23,532 nucleotides of DNA from Thomasclavelia sp. (GCA_020025035.1 JAHHSU010000016.1:1-23532); one strand, 5' to 3'; positions 8,015 to 15,651 are shown, counted from the stretch's first letter. Numbers and translations are program-made. The notes: generated from the sequence alone by a model not told the origin.

Positions 8015-8644
8015 ATGTCATTTAAAAAATTTTTGAATATATTTAAAGGGGAAGAAGAAAACGAAGAAACACTAATTGATCCTATTATCGAACAACGTCG
8101 AAAAGAAAAATTTAGTGCACCTTTAATTTATAATGATGAGCCTGTAAAAAAAGATGTTGAAAAAAATAATAAAAGAAATACTAATGCAAATATAAAAGTG
8201 AATAGAGTTGAAAAAAGGTCTGTTTATACAATGACAGAAATTATCTCCCCAATGACAGGGAAAAAAAATGAAGACAAGTCTAATGTAGTAGAAAAGAAAA
8301 AAGTGGTTAAGACTAAAAAAGTAGTTAGAAATAAAGATCAATTAGTTCCTATTATTTCTCCAATATATGGAAGTACTTACCAAGAAGAAGAGTTAGATAT
8401 TGTAGAAGAAGCAAACAGTAACAAAGTACAACAACCTGGTTCTGTAACAGAAAATTTAAGAAATATCGCAAAAATAATCGAGGAAGATAGTGAAAACCAA
8501 CTTAGAATTATAGAAGCACGTACAGGTGAATTTCAACTTGATTTTTCTAATTTAGATTCTGATAATAAAACATTAATTGATGAAATTGATGAAGAAATGT
8601 CATTGGATGAATTAATGAATTTATACGAAAAAAAGAAGGAATAA
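8015..8644 (+). CDS. Charged protein of unknown function with two IISP-x-x-G motifs
   Basis: I do not recognise this 209-aa protein by sequence. Residues 1-12 form a basic/hydrophobic start (MSFKKFLNIFKG). The middle (45-108) is Lys/Asn-rich and probably disordered. Two similar short motifs occur, IISPMTG (76-82) and IISPIYG (113-119). The C-terminus (145-209) is acidic and predicted helical. No membrane segment or signal peptide is seen. Its start overlaps nothing but follows ytpR with no gap, using AAAGGAGG (8000-8007). In Bacillus, the gene after ytpR is ytpS/sftA (a DNA translocase), whose N-terminal region is charged and not catalytic. A stand-alone N-terminal-like domain without the motor is one possibility, resting on position and general character only. 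Confidence 0.7.
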   Translation: MSFKKFLNIFKGEEENEETLIDPIIEQRRKEKFSAPLIYNDEPVKKDVEKNNKRNTNANIKVNRVEKRSVYTMTEIISPMTGKKNEDKSNVVEKKKVVKTKKVVRNKDQLVPIISPIYGSTYQEEELDIVEEANSNKVQQPGSVTENLRNIAKIIEEDSENQLRIIEARTGEFQLDFSNLDSDNKTLIDEIDEEMSLDELMNLYEKKKE

Positions 8645-8647
8645 TAA

Positions 8648-8974
8648 GTGAAGATAGGGGTAGATATTGTTGATTTGCGAAGATTAGATATTACTAATAG
8701 GCATTTTGTAGAAAGAATATTAACGCCAAACGAACTTTTAGTATTTGATAATAAAGCAACTTCTAAGCAAAAAAGGGAATATCTTGGTGGTAGATTTGCT
8801 GGCAAAGAAGCAGTAATGAAGGCTTTTTGTAAAGGAATAGGTGAAATGTCCTTTCAACAGATTGAAATATTAAATAATGAATGTGGTGCACCATATTTAA
8901 ATATAGAAAATGCAAATATATCTATTTCTCATGAAAAAAATTATGTTGTAGCTTTTGTAGTTATGAATGAATAG
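8648..8974 (+). CDS. acpS: Holo-[acyl-carrier-protein] synthase AcpS
   Basis: AcpS transfers 4'-phosphopantetheine from CoA to acyl carrier protein, activating it for fatty acid synthesis. The 108-aa protein is at the short end for the family (about 115-125). It has GVDIVDLRRL with Mg-binding Asp6, GGRFAGKEAVMKAF with Glu54, and the late ISISHEKNY motif. The start codon is GTG at 8648, placed by GAAGGA (8635-8640) in the end of the preceding gene and by the conserved N-terminal KIGVDIV. Only 3 bp separate it from the previous stop. A hairpin terminator follows. Confidence 0.92.
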   Translation: MKIGVDIVDLRRLDITNRHFVERILTPNELLVFDNKATSKQKREYLGGRFAGKEAVMKAFCKGIGEMSFQQIEILNNECGAPYLNIENANISISHEKNYVVAFVVMNE

Positions 8975-9009
8975 TTTGTACATATTGTAACGTAATAGAA
9001 AAAAGAATT

Positions 9010-9053
9010 ATGTCTTTAAAATGATTTTTATAGTTATTTTTAGACATTTTTTT
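9010..9053 (+). terminator. Terminator after acpS
   Basis: ATGTCT (9010-9015) pairs with AGACAT (9042-9047). After a small internal loop, AAAAT (9018-9022) pairs with ATTTT (9036-9040). A T7 run (9047-9053) follows. The stem is AT-rich and interrupted, so this is weaker than the other terminators here. Confidence 0.5.
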
Positions 9054-9333
9054 ATTATCCAACATAGCAAATCGTTATCAATTATAAAATACTTTGATAT
9101 AGCATAATTTCCATGTATCTATTATAAGTACTTATATGAATATAAAAGGTAAGGTATATTTATTTAGGTTTATAGTGAGGCTTTTACTAAACGATTTTAA
9201 TAAGTATCTAAATTGTACGTTATAATTTGAATTTTAATAAGAATAAGAGTATACTAATGGTAGAAGAATTTTTTATTATGTATATTTTTATCAGTTTTAA
9301 AAGAAAAATGTATAAGTTTCATTTAAAAATTAC

Positions 9334-9351
9334 TATAGTGACCATACTATA
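9334..9351. repeat. Small inverted repeat upstream of bsh
   Basis: TATAGT and ACTATA are separated by GACCAT. This is the size of a TetR- or MarR-type operator, but no regulator gene is visible nearby, and such repeats also arise by chance in AT-rich DNA. Confidence 0.3.
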
Positions 9352-9413
9352 AATGATGGATTTATAGAAATGAAAAGTTCTTTTATGAAAGGGGATGGAT
9401 GTTTAATCATTGT

Positions 9414-9450
9414 TTGTATTAAATTTTATGAATAATACGATTTAATACAA
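9414..9450. promoter_or_regulatory. 11-bp inverted repeat, candidate operator of bsh
   Basis: TTGTATTAAAT (9414-9424) and its exact complement ATTTAATACAA (9440-9450) flank a 15-bp spacer. The right arm ends on the base before the -35 box of the bsh promoter. Symmetry and position suggest a repressor or activator site. There is no T-run after it, so it is not a terminator. Confidence 0.5.
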
Positions 9451-9479
9451 TTAACAAATATTTAGTAATTCTATATTGT
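9451..9479 (+). promoter_or_regulatory. Promoter of the bsh-transporter operon
   Basis: TTAACA (9451-9456) and TATTGT (9474-9479) are 17 bp apart. The start point would lie near 9486, giving a short leader that still contains the AGAAGGG site (9492-9498). Confidence 0.5.
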
Positions 9480-9504
9480 AATAAAAAAGAAAGAAGGGTT
9501 ATTT

Positions 9505-10494
9505 ATGTGTACAGCATTAACTTTAGTCACTAAAGATGGAGAACATCTTTTTGGAAGAAATATGGATATTGAATATGAATTTGGACAATCAGTTGGAATT
9601 ATCCCAAGAAATTACGAATACATCAATATGTCAACTAAGGCAACTGAAAAAGTTAAATATGCAATTATTGGAATGATTACAATGATAGAAAACCATCCAA
9701 TGATTTGTGATGGATTAAATGAAAAAGGACTTGCTATTGCAGGACTTAACTTTCCAACTTATTGTAAATGGGAAGACTCATTAGTGGAAGGTAAAATCAA
9801 TCTTCCTGCTTATGACTTTATGCTTTGGGTTTTATCAAATTTTGAATCAATTGAAGATCTAAAAAAAGAAGTATTAAATGTTAATTTAATGAGCACTAGA
9901 ATTAGTGAACAAGTTCCACCTCCATGTCTTCATTGGATTGTTACAGATGTAACTGGAAAAAGTATTGTGATTGAAAAAACAGCTGATAGCTACAAAGTAT
10001 ATGATAATTATGTGGGTATTTTAGGAAACTCACCTACATTTGATTGGCATGTTACGAATTTAAGACAATACATCGGACTTGTACCAGAACAAGTAACAGA
10101 AGGAACATGGTCTTTACAACATTTACTTGCTTTAGGACAAGGTGTTGGAGCAGTAGGTATTCCTGGTGATTGGACACCTGCATCAAGATTTGTTAGAACA
10201 GCATTTTTAAGACATACAGCACTTGCAAATGATGCGGATAAGTTAAATATAATGGATTTTTTCCATATTTTAAATAATGTCGCAATGGTCAGAGGTTCTG
10301 TAAGAACTCCACAAAATATGAGTGATATTACTCAATATACTGCATGTATGAATCAAGAAAAAGGATTATATTATTATAATACTTATAATAATAATGTTTT
10401 AAATGTTATCGACATGCATAAAGAAGATTTAAACGCTAAGGACGTTAAATTATTTAAGTATGAAGATACATTAGTAGTAAATCAACAAAATTAA
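9505..10494 (+). CDS. bsh: Bile salt hydrolase (choloylglycine hydrolase family)
   Basis: This is an Ntn-hydrolase that cuts the amide bond between a bile acid and glycine or taurine. The protein starts Met-Cys, so removal of Met exposes the nucleophile Cys2. All the usual active-site positions are in register: Cys2, Arg18, Asp21, Asn82, Asn175 (GILGNSPTFDWH) and Arg228 (SRFVR). Asn82 is typical of bile salt hydrolases, whereas related penicillin V acylases usually have Tyr there. Length (329 aa) is normal. There is no signal peptide, so it acts in the cytoplasm. The following MFS gene, 19 bp downstream, probably moves the substrate or product. The loop at 211-221 (GQGVGAVGIPG) lies where substrate preference is set in lactobacilli, but preference cannot be called here. 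Confidence 0.93.
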   Translation: MCTALTLVTKDGEHLFGRNMDIEYEFGQSVGIIPRNYEYINMSTKATEKVKYAIIGMITMIENHPMICDGLNEKGLAIAGLNFPTYCKWEDSLVEGKINLPAYDFMLWVLSNFESIEDLKKEVLNVNLMSTRISEQVPPPCLHWIVTDVTGKSIVIEKTADSYKVYDNYVGILGNSPTFDWHVTNLRQYIGLVPEQVTEGTWSLQHLLALGQGVGAVGIPGDWTPASRFVRTAFLRHTALANDADKLNIMDFFHILNNVAMVRGSVRTPQNMSDITQYTACMNQEKGLYYYNTYNNNVLNVIDMHKEDLNAKDVKLFKYEDTLVVNQQN

Positions 10495-10513
10495 ATAAAG
10501 AAGGAATTAAATT

Positions 10514-11761
10514 ATGAGTCAAAAATTACAAAAAAATAATAATGTTAAATACTTTATGATATTTGTATGTATGTTAATACAAGCAATTCCATTTGGAGTA
10601 GCACAAAATATTCAACCATTGTTTATACCATACGTACTAGAACATTTTCATTTTACACTAGCTTCATTTTCATTAATTTTTACATTTGGTGCACTTGCAG
10701 CATCAGTATTTTCACCATTTTTAGGTAAATTATTTGGAAAAATAAACATTAAAACAATTTTTTTAATAGGAACAGTTATCTCAAGTTTATCTTTTATTGG
10801 ATTTGGATATGCAACTAATTTAGCAACTTTCTATTTATTATCTGCAATTTCACAAATTGGATGTGTATTCTTTTCTGGATTAGGAATTGCATACTTAATT
10901 GGATGCTGGTTTCCAAATAAAGGAAGAGGTAAAGCATTAGGTCTTGCATTTTCAGGAGGATCAATTGGAAACGTATTTTTACAACCATGGGTTTCTAGTA
11001 TGTTAGGATCAAAAGGTGATTCTAAAACTTATATTTTCTTTGGTATATTATCTTTAATTGTAAGTATTGTTGTAGTTTTATTATTTGTTAGATCTCCAAA
11101 ACAAGGAGAAATCGATACAAGTGAAAATGTTGAATCATCAAATAACGTTGATACAACAAAAACATATGAAGGATTAGGTGCTAAAGAAACAAGAAAAAAT
11201 AAATATTTTTGGATTTTCTCTTTAGGATATGCATTAATAGGAATGGCAATTTCTGCATGTAGTACACAATATGCATCATATTTTAAAATTAATCTTCAAT
11301 TATCTCCTGCATTAATAGGAACATTAGGATCAGTATTTGCTGTATTTTGTTTACTTGGAAATGTAGGTGGTGGTGCATTATTTGATAGAATAGGTAGTTT
11401 CAAATCAATGGCACTTGCATTTATTTTCCAAGCAGTTGCTATTATTGCAATGCTTTTAGGAAATGTTCATCACGCTTTTACATTTGGTTTTTCTATTTTT
11501 TATGGTTTATGTGTATATTCATACATGTCAGGACCTGCATTCTTAGCAACTGATTTATTTGGTAGAAAAGAATCAAGTGTTAACTTAGGAGTAATTAGTT
11601 TATTATTTGCAATTGGTTTTGCAATTGGTTCTTCTATTTTTGGTGTATTTACAGATAGCTTTAGTTATGAAGTAGCATGGATTGCCATGTTAGCATTCTT
11701 AGTAATAGGATATGTATTACTATTATTATCTATTCATAAAGTTAAAGAACAACAAAAATAG
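10514..11761 (+). CDS. MFS transporter, possible bile salt carrier
   Basis: The 415-aa membrane protein has about 12 hydrophobic segments, divided by a charged central loop (about 195-235). It is a major facilitator; the N-terminal half with FGVAQNIQPLFIPYVLEHFHF, GCWFPNKGRGKALGLAFSGGSIG and the Phe/Gly-rich helices resembles the oxalate/formate antiporter branch. It has AGAAGGAA (10498-10505) and lies 19 bp after bsh with no terminator between, so the two form one operon. In lactobacilli, MFS genes (cbsT1/cbsT2) beside bsh have been linked to conjugated bile salt uptake or exchange. By analogy, this carrier may import conjugates or export the free acid, but another organic anion is possible. 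Confidence 0.85.
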   Translation: MSQKLQKNNNVKYFMIFVCMLIQAIPFGVAQNIQPLFIPYVLEHFHFTLASFSLIFTFGALAASVFSPFLGKLFGKINIKTIFLIGTVISSLSFIGFGYATNLATFYLLSAISQIGCVFFSGLGIAYLIGCWFPNKGRGKALGLAFSGGSIGNVFLQPWVSSMLGSKGDSKTYIFFGILSLIVSIVVVLLFVRSPKQGEIDTSENVESSNNVDTTKTYEGLGAKETRKNKYFWIFSLGYALIGMAISACSTQYASYFKINLQLSPALIGTLGSVFAVFCLLGNVGGGALFDRIGSFKSMALAFIFQAVAIIAMLLGNVHHAFTFGFSIFYGLCVYSYMSGPAFLATDLFGRKESSVNLGVISLLFAIGFAIGSSIFGVFTDSFSYEVAWIAMLAFLVIGYVLLLLSIHKVKEQQK

Positions 11762-11778
11762 AAATAATATATTATGAT

Positions 11779-11825
11779 ATGAACCTGCTTATTTGAATAT
11801 TCAAATAGGAGGTTCATTTTTTTTA
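11779..11825 (+). terminator. Terminator of the bsh-MFS operon
   Basis: ATGAACCT (11779-11786) pairs with AGGTTCAT (11810-11817). Inside is a second perfect palindrome, TATTTGAAT/ATTCAAATA, separated by a small internal loop. A run of T residues (11817-11824) follows. Confidence 0.85.
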
Positions 11826-12019
11826 TAAAAACAAATATTTATAAAAATAAAGATAGCTATAGTATAATTGTTTTATAGTAAGGATGAATTTTATTTAAAA
11901 CGTTTGATATTGAATTTATTGTTAATATTTCATCTTGTATGTAAAACGTTATATATCCTTTAAAAAGAAGTATATGTGTTATAAGTTAAGAAAATAGCTT
12001 TTTAGATAGACCATCAAAA
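11826..12019 (+). other. Intergenic region before rsgA
   Basis: No gene is seen. AAAACGTT occurs twice in direct orientation (11897-11904 and 11943-11950, 46 bp apart). The first sits in the 8-bp palindrome AAACGTTT, a shape found in LacI/CcpA-type sites, but it is too short to assign. An isolated TATAAT (11863-11868) lacks a convincing -35. Confidence 0.3.
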
Positions 12020-12047
12020 TTGTTTTTTTTAATCTATATGATATAAT
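12020..12047 (+). promoter_or_regulatory. Promoter of the rsgA-rpe-thiN-cutC operon
   Basis: TTGTTT (12020-12025) and TATAAT (12042-12047) are 16 bp apart, and TG at 12039-12040 gives an extended -10. The leader would be about 50 nt. Confidence 0.65.
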
Positions 12048-12080
12048 GTAATTAATATTTATTAATGATTTATTGAGTAG

Positions 12081-12104
12081 AAAGGAGACATTTGTTTCAA
12101 ATAT
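12081..12104 (+). promoter_or_regulatory. Unusual rsgA ribosome binding site with an intervening hairpin
   Basis: AAAGGAG (12081-12087) stands 17 nt from the ATG at 12105, too far for normal use. Between them ATTTG (12090-12094) can pair with CAAAT (12098-12102) over a TTT loop. When folded, the 13-nt hairpin brings the effective spacing to about 4 nt. The start itself is fixed by the conserved N-terminus MPQGKIIKALSGFYYV. Confidence 0.5.
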
Positions 12105-12974
12105 ATGCCACAAGGAAAAATTATCAAAGCACTTTCTGGATTTTATTATGTACAAAATGATACTGGAATTTATATGTGTAAAGCTAGAGGAAAATTTCGT
12201 AATAGTGATCTTAAACCATTAGTTGGAGATAATGTTGATTTTCAAATTGAAAATTTAACAGAAGGATATATATTAAATATTTATCCTCGTTCTAATTCTC
12301 TAATTAGACCTAATGTATCTAATGTTGATCAAGCCGTTATTGTAGTTTCTGCTAAGGAACCAGATTTTTCAACGTTGTTATTAGATAAATTTTTATTACT
12401 TGTTGAACATATGAATATAAAACCAATTATTTGTATCACTAAAATGGATTTAGTGTCTAGTGATGATCCAATATTTCAATATATTCAAGATTATAAAAAT
12501 GCAGGTTACCATGTATATCCTGTTAGTAATGACATAGATGGAATTAACTCTATTAAAGGAGTATTTAAAAATAAGCAAAGTGTGATTACAGGACAAAGTG
12601 GTGTAGGAAAGTCAACATTATTAAATACACTTAACAATCAACTTCATTTACAAACTAATGATATCTCTAAAGCATTAGGCAGAGGAAAACATACAACACG
12701 TCATGTAGAATTAGTTGAGATCGAAGAAGGACTTGTTGCAGATACTCCTGGATTTTCATCTTTAGAATTAGATATGACACTAAATGAAATTGCAAATGCA
12801 TATCATGATTTTAATGAACTTAGCAAAATGTGTAAGTTTAGGGGATGTTTGCATGATTCAGAACCTGGGTGTAAAGTAAAAGAAGCAGTTCAACATGGTT
12901 TTATTACCACTTATCGATATGAGCACTATAAAATGTTTTTACAAGAACTTAAGAATAAAAAGGAGAAATACTAA
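12105..12974 (+). CDS. rsgA: Ribosome small subunit-dependent GTPase RsgA
   Basis: RsgA checks and matures the 30S ribosomal subunit. The 289-aa protein has an N-terminal OB fold (1-70) and then a circularly permuted GTPase: the G4 motif TKMD (112-115) comes before G1 GQSGVGKST (163-171), the conserved LGRGKHTTRH (191-200) and G3 DTPGFSSLE (213-221). The C-terminal zinc site is Cys243, Cys248, His250 and Cys256. It is collinear with Bacillus YloQ. It overlaps rpe by one base (TAATG), so translation is coupled. The order rsgA-rpe-thiN is conserved in Bacillota. Assignment is firm. Confidence 0.96.
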   Translation: MPQGKIIKALSGFYYVQNDTGIYMCKARGKFRNSDLKPLVGDNVDFQIENLTEGYILNIYPRSNSLIRPNVSNVDQAVIVVSAKEPDFSTLLLDKFLLLVEHMNIKPIICITKMDLVSSDDPIFQYIQDYKNAGYHVYPVSNDIDGINSIKGVFKNKQSVITGQSGVGKSTLLNTLNNQLHLQTNDISKALGRGKHTTRHVELVEIEEGLVADTPGFSSLELDMTLNEIANAYHDFNELSKMCKFRGCLHDSEPGCKVKEAVQHGFITTYRYEHYKMFLQELKNKKEKY

Positions 12975-13627
12975 TGGCAATTATCGCACCATCAATTTTA
13001 TCAGCAAATTTTACAAATCTTCAAAATGAAATTCAAGCAATCGAAAAAGGAGGAGCTTCATGGCTGCACTATGATGTCATGGATGGACATTTTGTAAATA
13101 ATATTTCATTTGGGTATAGTATTTTAAATGATATAAGTAAGATTACTAGTTTATTATTAGATGTTCATTTAATGATTAGTGATCCAATTCAATACATACC
13201 TCATTTTATCAATGCAAATGCAAATTTAATTACTTTTCATTATGAGTCTTATGACAATAATACTTCTAAAATAATTGAGGCAATTCAATTGATTAAATCT
13301 AAAAATGTAAAAGTAGGATTAAGCATTAAACCTAATACAGATATAGATAAAATTAAACCTTTTTTAGATCAATTAGATTTAGTTTTAATTATGAGTGTTG
13401 AACCTGGATTTGGTGGTCAAGTATTTCATCAAGAGGCGATACAAAAAATTAAACAACTAAAAACATATATTAATGAAAATCAATATCATTGTTTAATTGA
13501 AGTAGATGGTGGTATTAATGAGTTAACAGCAAAACAATGTAAAGATGTAGGTTGTGATGTATTAGTGGCTGGTAGTTATATATTTAATAGTGATGATTAT
13601 CAAAAGGCAATTCAATCTATCCAATGA
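12974..13627 (+). CDS. rpe: Ribulose-phosphate 3-epimerase
   Basis: The enzyme interconverts ribulose-5-phosphate and xylulose-5-phosphate in the pentose phosphate pathway. The 217-aa TIM barrel shows APSILSANF (5-13), the metal-binding HYDVMDGHFV (His32, Asp34), DVHLMI (His65), SVEPGFGGQVF with the phosphate-contacting glycines (141-151), and EVDGGIN with the catalytic Asp178. AAGGAGAA lies in the end of rsgA. The stop overlaps the start of thiN (ATGA). Assignment is firm. Confidence 0.95.
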   Translation: MAIIAPSILSANFTNLQNEIQAIEKGGASWLHYDVMDGHFVNNISFGYSILNDISKITSLLLDVHLMISDPIQYIPHFINANANLITFHYESYDNNTSKIIEAIQLIKSKNVKVGLSIKPNTDIDKIKPFLDQLDLVLIMSVEPGFGGQVFHQEAIQKIKQLKTYINENQYHCLIEVDGGINELTAKQCKDVGCDVLVAGSYIFNSDDYQKAIQSIQ

Positions 13628-14223
13628 AAATAGGAATTGTAGGTGCAAGTGTACTTGATATAGTATTAACTGATACAATTCCTTATATAGGGGTAGATGC
13701 TGGTGTAGAGCATTTAGTAAAGCAAGGAATTATACCACTAAAAATAATAGGTGATTTTGATTCTATTTCAAATAAAAATATTATCACAAACTATTCTAGT
13801 ATTATTTTACCAACCAAAAAAAATAAAACAGACCTAGAATATGCTATTGAATATGCAATAGATCAAGGATATAGTTCTATTGAGTTATATGGTGTAACAG
13901 GAGGAAGAGTTGATCATTTTATGGCAGTATTATGTTTATTAAAAAAATACAAAACTATTTCTATTACAATATATGACCAATGGAATAAAATTTTTCTTCT
14001 TACTAAAGGAATACATCGTATTGAACGCAATTGTTATCAATATTTATCTTTTTTTGCAATCAAGGATACTATTATTTCTATCCAGGGATGTGAATATAAT
14101 TTAGATCAATATTTCCTTCAAATAGATGATCCACTATGTGTTTCTAATGAAATAATAGATAACTATTGTACTTGTGAAATTAGTCAGGATATTATTGTGA
14201 TTCAATCTAATAGTATTTTATAG
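13624..14223 (+). CDS. thiN: Thiamine pyrophosphokinase
   Basis: ThiN makes thiamine diphosphate from thiamine and ATP. Family motifs seen in the 199-aa protein are GVDAGVEHL (23-31), IIGDFDSI (41-48), LPTKKNKTDLE (62-72) and YGVTGGRVDHF (89-99), which together carry the metal and ATP contacts. The C-terminal part is a beta-rich thiamine-binding domain and is less conserved. The start overlaps the rpe stop by 4 bp. Position after rpe matches the yloS/thiN locus of Bacillus. No thiamine riboswitch is visible before the operon, which fits a salvage enzyme made constitutively. Confidence 0.93.
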   Translation: MKIGIVGASVLDIVLTDTIPYIGVDAGVEHLVKQGIIPLKIIGDFDSISNKNIITNYSSIILPTKKNKTDLEYAIEYAIDQGYSSIELYGVTGGRVDHFMAVLCLLKKYKTISITIYDQWNKIFLLTKGIHRIERNCYQYLSFFAIKDTIISIQGCEYNLDQYFLQIDDPLCVSNEIIDNYCTCEISQDIIVIQSNSIL

Positions 14224-14237
14224 GAGGATTGTTGTAA

Positions 14238-14990
14238 ATGGAAGTCATGGTAGAAATTTGTTGTGGGAGTTATGAAGATGCATGGAATGCTTATCAAGGT
14301 GGTGCTCAAAGAATAGAATTAAATAGTGCATTATATTTAGGTGGATTAACACCAACTATTGGTTCACTGATTATGACAAAAAAGACTACCAATTTAAAAG
14401 TAATTTCAATGGTTAGACCTAGAGGTGGTGGTTTTTGTTATAGTGATAAAGAGTTTGAAAATATCAAACAAGATGCAATATTATTATTAGAACATGGTAG
14501 TGATGGATTGGCATTTGGTTTTTTAAATCATGATCAAACTATTGATTTAGAGAAGACTAAAGAAATTGTAACGATTATAAAAAAACATAACAAAGAAGCA
14601 GTATTTCACCGTGCATTTGATTGTGTAAATGATCCCTTTTTAGCAATAGAACAACTTATTGAGTTAAAAGTAGATCGAGTACTAACTAGCGGATTAAGAC
14701 AAACTGCATTTGATGGTCAAAATTTAATTAGAGATTTGCAACAAAAATATGGAGATCAAATTGAAATATTAGCAGGTAGTGGAATTAATGAAGATAATGT
14801 TGATGAAATTATCAATAATACAGGAATTATACAAATTCATAGTTCATGTAAAGAGTGGATAAAAGATCCTACTACGATTTCAAGAGATGTTGATTTTTCA
14901 TATTTATCATTTCCTCAACAAGATTGTTATGAAATTGTTTCAAAACAAAAAGTAGCTCGTTTAATAAAAAGAGTATCAAAAAAGCTATGA
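14238..14990 (+). CDS. cutC: CutC family protein
   Basis: The 250-aa TIM-barrel protein matches the CutC family along its length: VEICCGSYEDAWNAYQGGAQ, GGLTPTIGSL, MVRPRGGGFCYS, FGFLNHDQTID, VFHRAFDCV, LTSGLRQTA and LAGSGINEDNVDEI. CutC was first linked to copper homeostasis, but its biochemical function is still uncertain. Two in-frame ATGs exist (14238 and 14247); the first fits the AGGAGG at 14222-14227 better. It is the last gene of the rsgA operon, 14 bp after thiN. Its stop codon lies inside the terminator stem. Family assignment is firm, function is not. Confidence 0.9.
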   Translation: MEVMVEICCGSYEDAWNAYQGGAQRIELNSALYLGGLTPTIGSLIMTKKTTNLKVISMVRPRGGGFCYSDKEFENIKQDAILLLEHGSDGLAFGFLNHDQTIDLEKTKEIVTIIKKHNKEAVFHRAFDCVNDPFLAIEQLIELKVDRVLTSGLRQTAFDGQNLIRDLQQKYGDQIEILAGSGINEDNVDEIINNTGIIQIHSSCKEWIKDPTTISRDVDFSYLSFPQQDCYEIVSKQKVARLIKRVSKKL

Positions 14991-15008
14991 ACTAATTCAT
15001 AGCTTTTT
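14979..15008. terminator. Shared bidirectional terminator of cutC and the hemolysin III gene
   Basis: A perfect 13-bp stem (AAAAAGCTATGAA and its complement) closes the 4-nt loop CTAA (14992-14995). The arms supply T5 runs in both directions. It overlaps the cutC stop (14988-14990) and touches the stop of the converging gene (15007-15009). Confidence 0.88.
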
Positions 15009-15645
15009 AAATATAAAATGCAATTGCTAAAAAATGAAAGAATGTGCCAATCATTACAAAAATATGAAATAGTTCATGAAACCCAAATGTTTTAGATAAA
15101 TTGGGTTTTTTCATCATATAAATGATTGCACCAATACTATAACTTAAACCACCTAGAACAATATAGGTAAGACATTGAGAGCTCATTTGTTTAAATACGC
15201 TCATATCAAGTAAAATTGACCATCCTAATCCTAAATAAATTATAGTAGAGATAAATCTAGGAGCATTGATAAAGAAAATTTTAATGATTATACCAATTAT
15301 TGCTACTAACCATATGCAAATAGAAAAATATAATCCATTTTTCATATAGGCAAGACATACAGGGGTGTATGTTCCAGCAATTAAAATGTAGATAGATGCG
15401 TGATCGAATTTTCTTAGCCTTATTTTATATTTACTATTATTTGGTACATAATGATATATACTACTAGCACTATACAATACAAGCATTGCAATACTAAAAG
15501 ACAAAACTGATATTATAGTAGTTATTGATGTATGCATCTTAATTTGTCTGACTAAAATAATAATAGATCCTATAATAGCAAGTAATGCACCAATAAAATG
15601 AGTTAAGAAACTGATGGGATCTTGTGCTTTTTTATAAAAATTCAT
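15007..15645 (-). CDS. Hemolysin III / PAQR-like membrane protein
   Basis: The 212-aa integral membrane protein has about seven hydrophobic segments. It carries the PAQR/HlyIII signatures: DPISFLTHFIGA near the start, SSIYHYVPN, RKFDHASIYILIAGTYTPV, and HELFHIFVMIGTFFH near the end. The Ser, His and Asp positions and the HxxxH match the zinc-binding site of this family. Bacterial members are named for a hemolytic activity first described in Bacillus cereus, but the general role is unclear. The longest frame begins at 15675, but GGAGG (15652-15656) lies inside that extension, 6 nt before the ATG at 15645, and the promoter would start transcription at about 15674. So 15645 is the start. Confidence 0.88.
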   Translation of the reverse strand: MNFYKKAQDPISFLTHFIGALLAIIGSIIILVRQIKMHTSITTIISVLSFSIAMLVLYSASSIYHYVPNNSKYKIRLRKFDHASIYILIAGTYTPVCLAYMKNGLYFSICIWLVAIIGIIIKIFFINAPRFISTIIYLGLGWSILLDMSVFKQMSSQCLTYIVLGGLSYSIGAIIYMMKKPNLSKTFGFHELFHIFVMIGTFFHFLAIAFYI

Positions 15646-15651
15646 ATAATT

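Larger units (their letters stand above)
9054..9504 (+). other. Long non-coding gap before bsh
   Basis: About 450 bp are very AT-rich, with frequent stops in all frames and no short ORF with a ribosome binding site. The gap holds a small inverted repeat at 9334-9351, an 11-bp perfect inverted repeat at 9414-9450 and a promoter at 9451-9479. The length is unusual in a window where most gaps are under 150 bp, which suggests regulatory content or a decayed gene. No known structured RNA was recognised. Confidence 0.5.

Noticed and set aside
9370..9438. 22-codon frame before bsh (starts MKSSFMKGDG)
   Set aside because: There is no ribosome binding site and the sequence is not protein-like; it overlaps the candidate operator.
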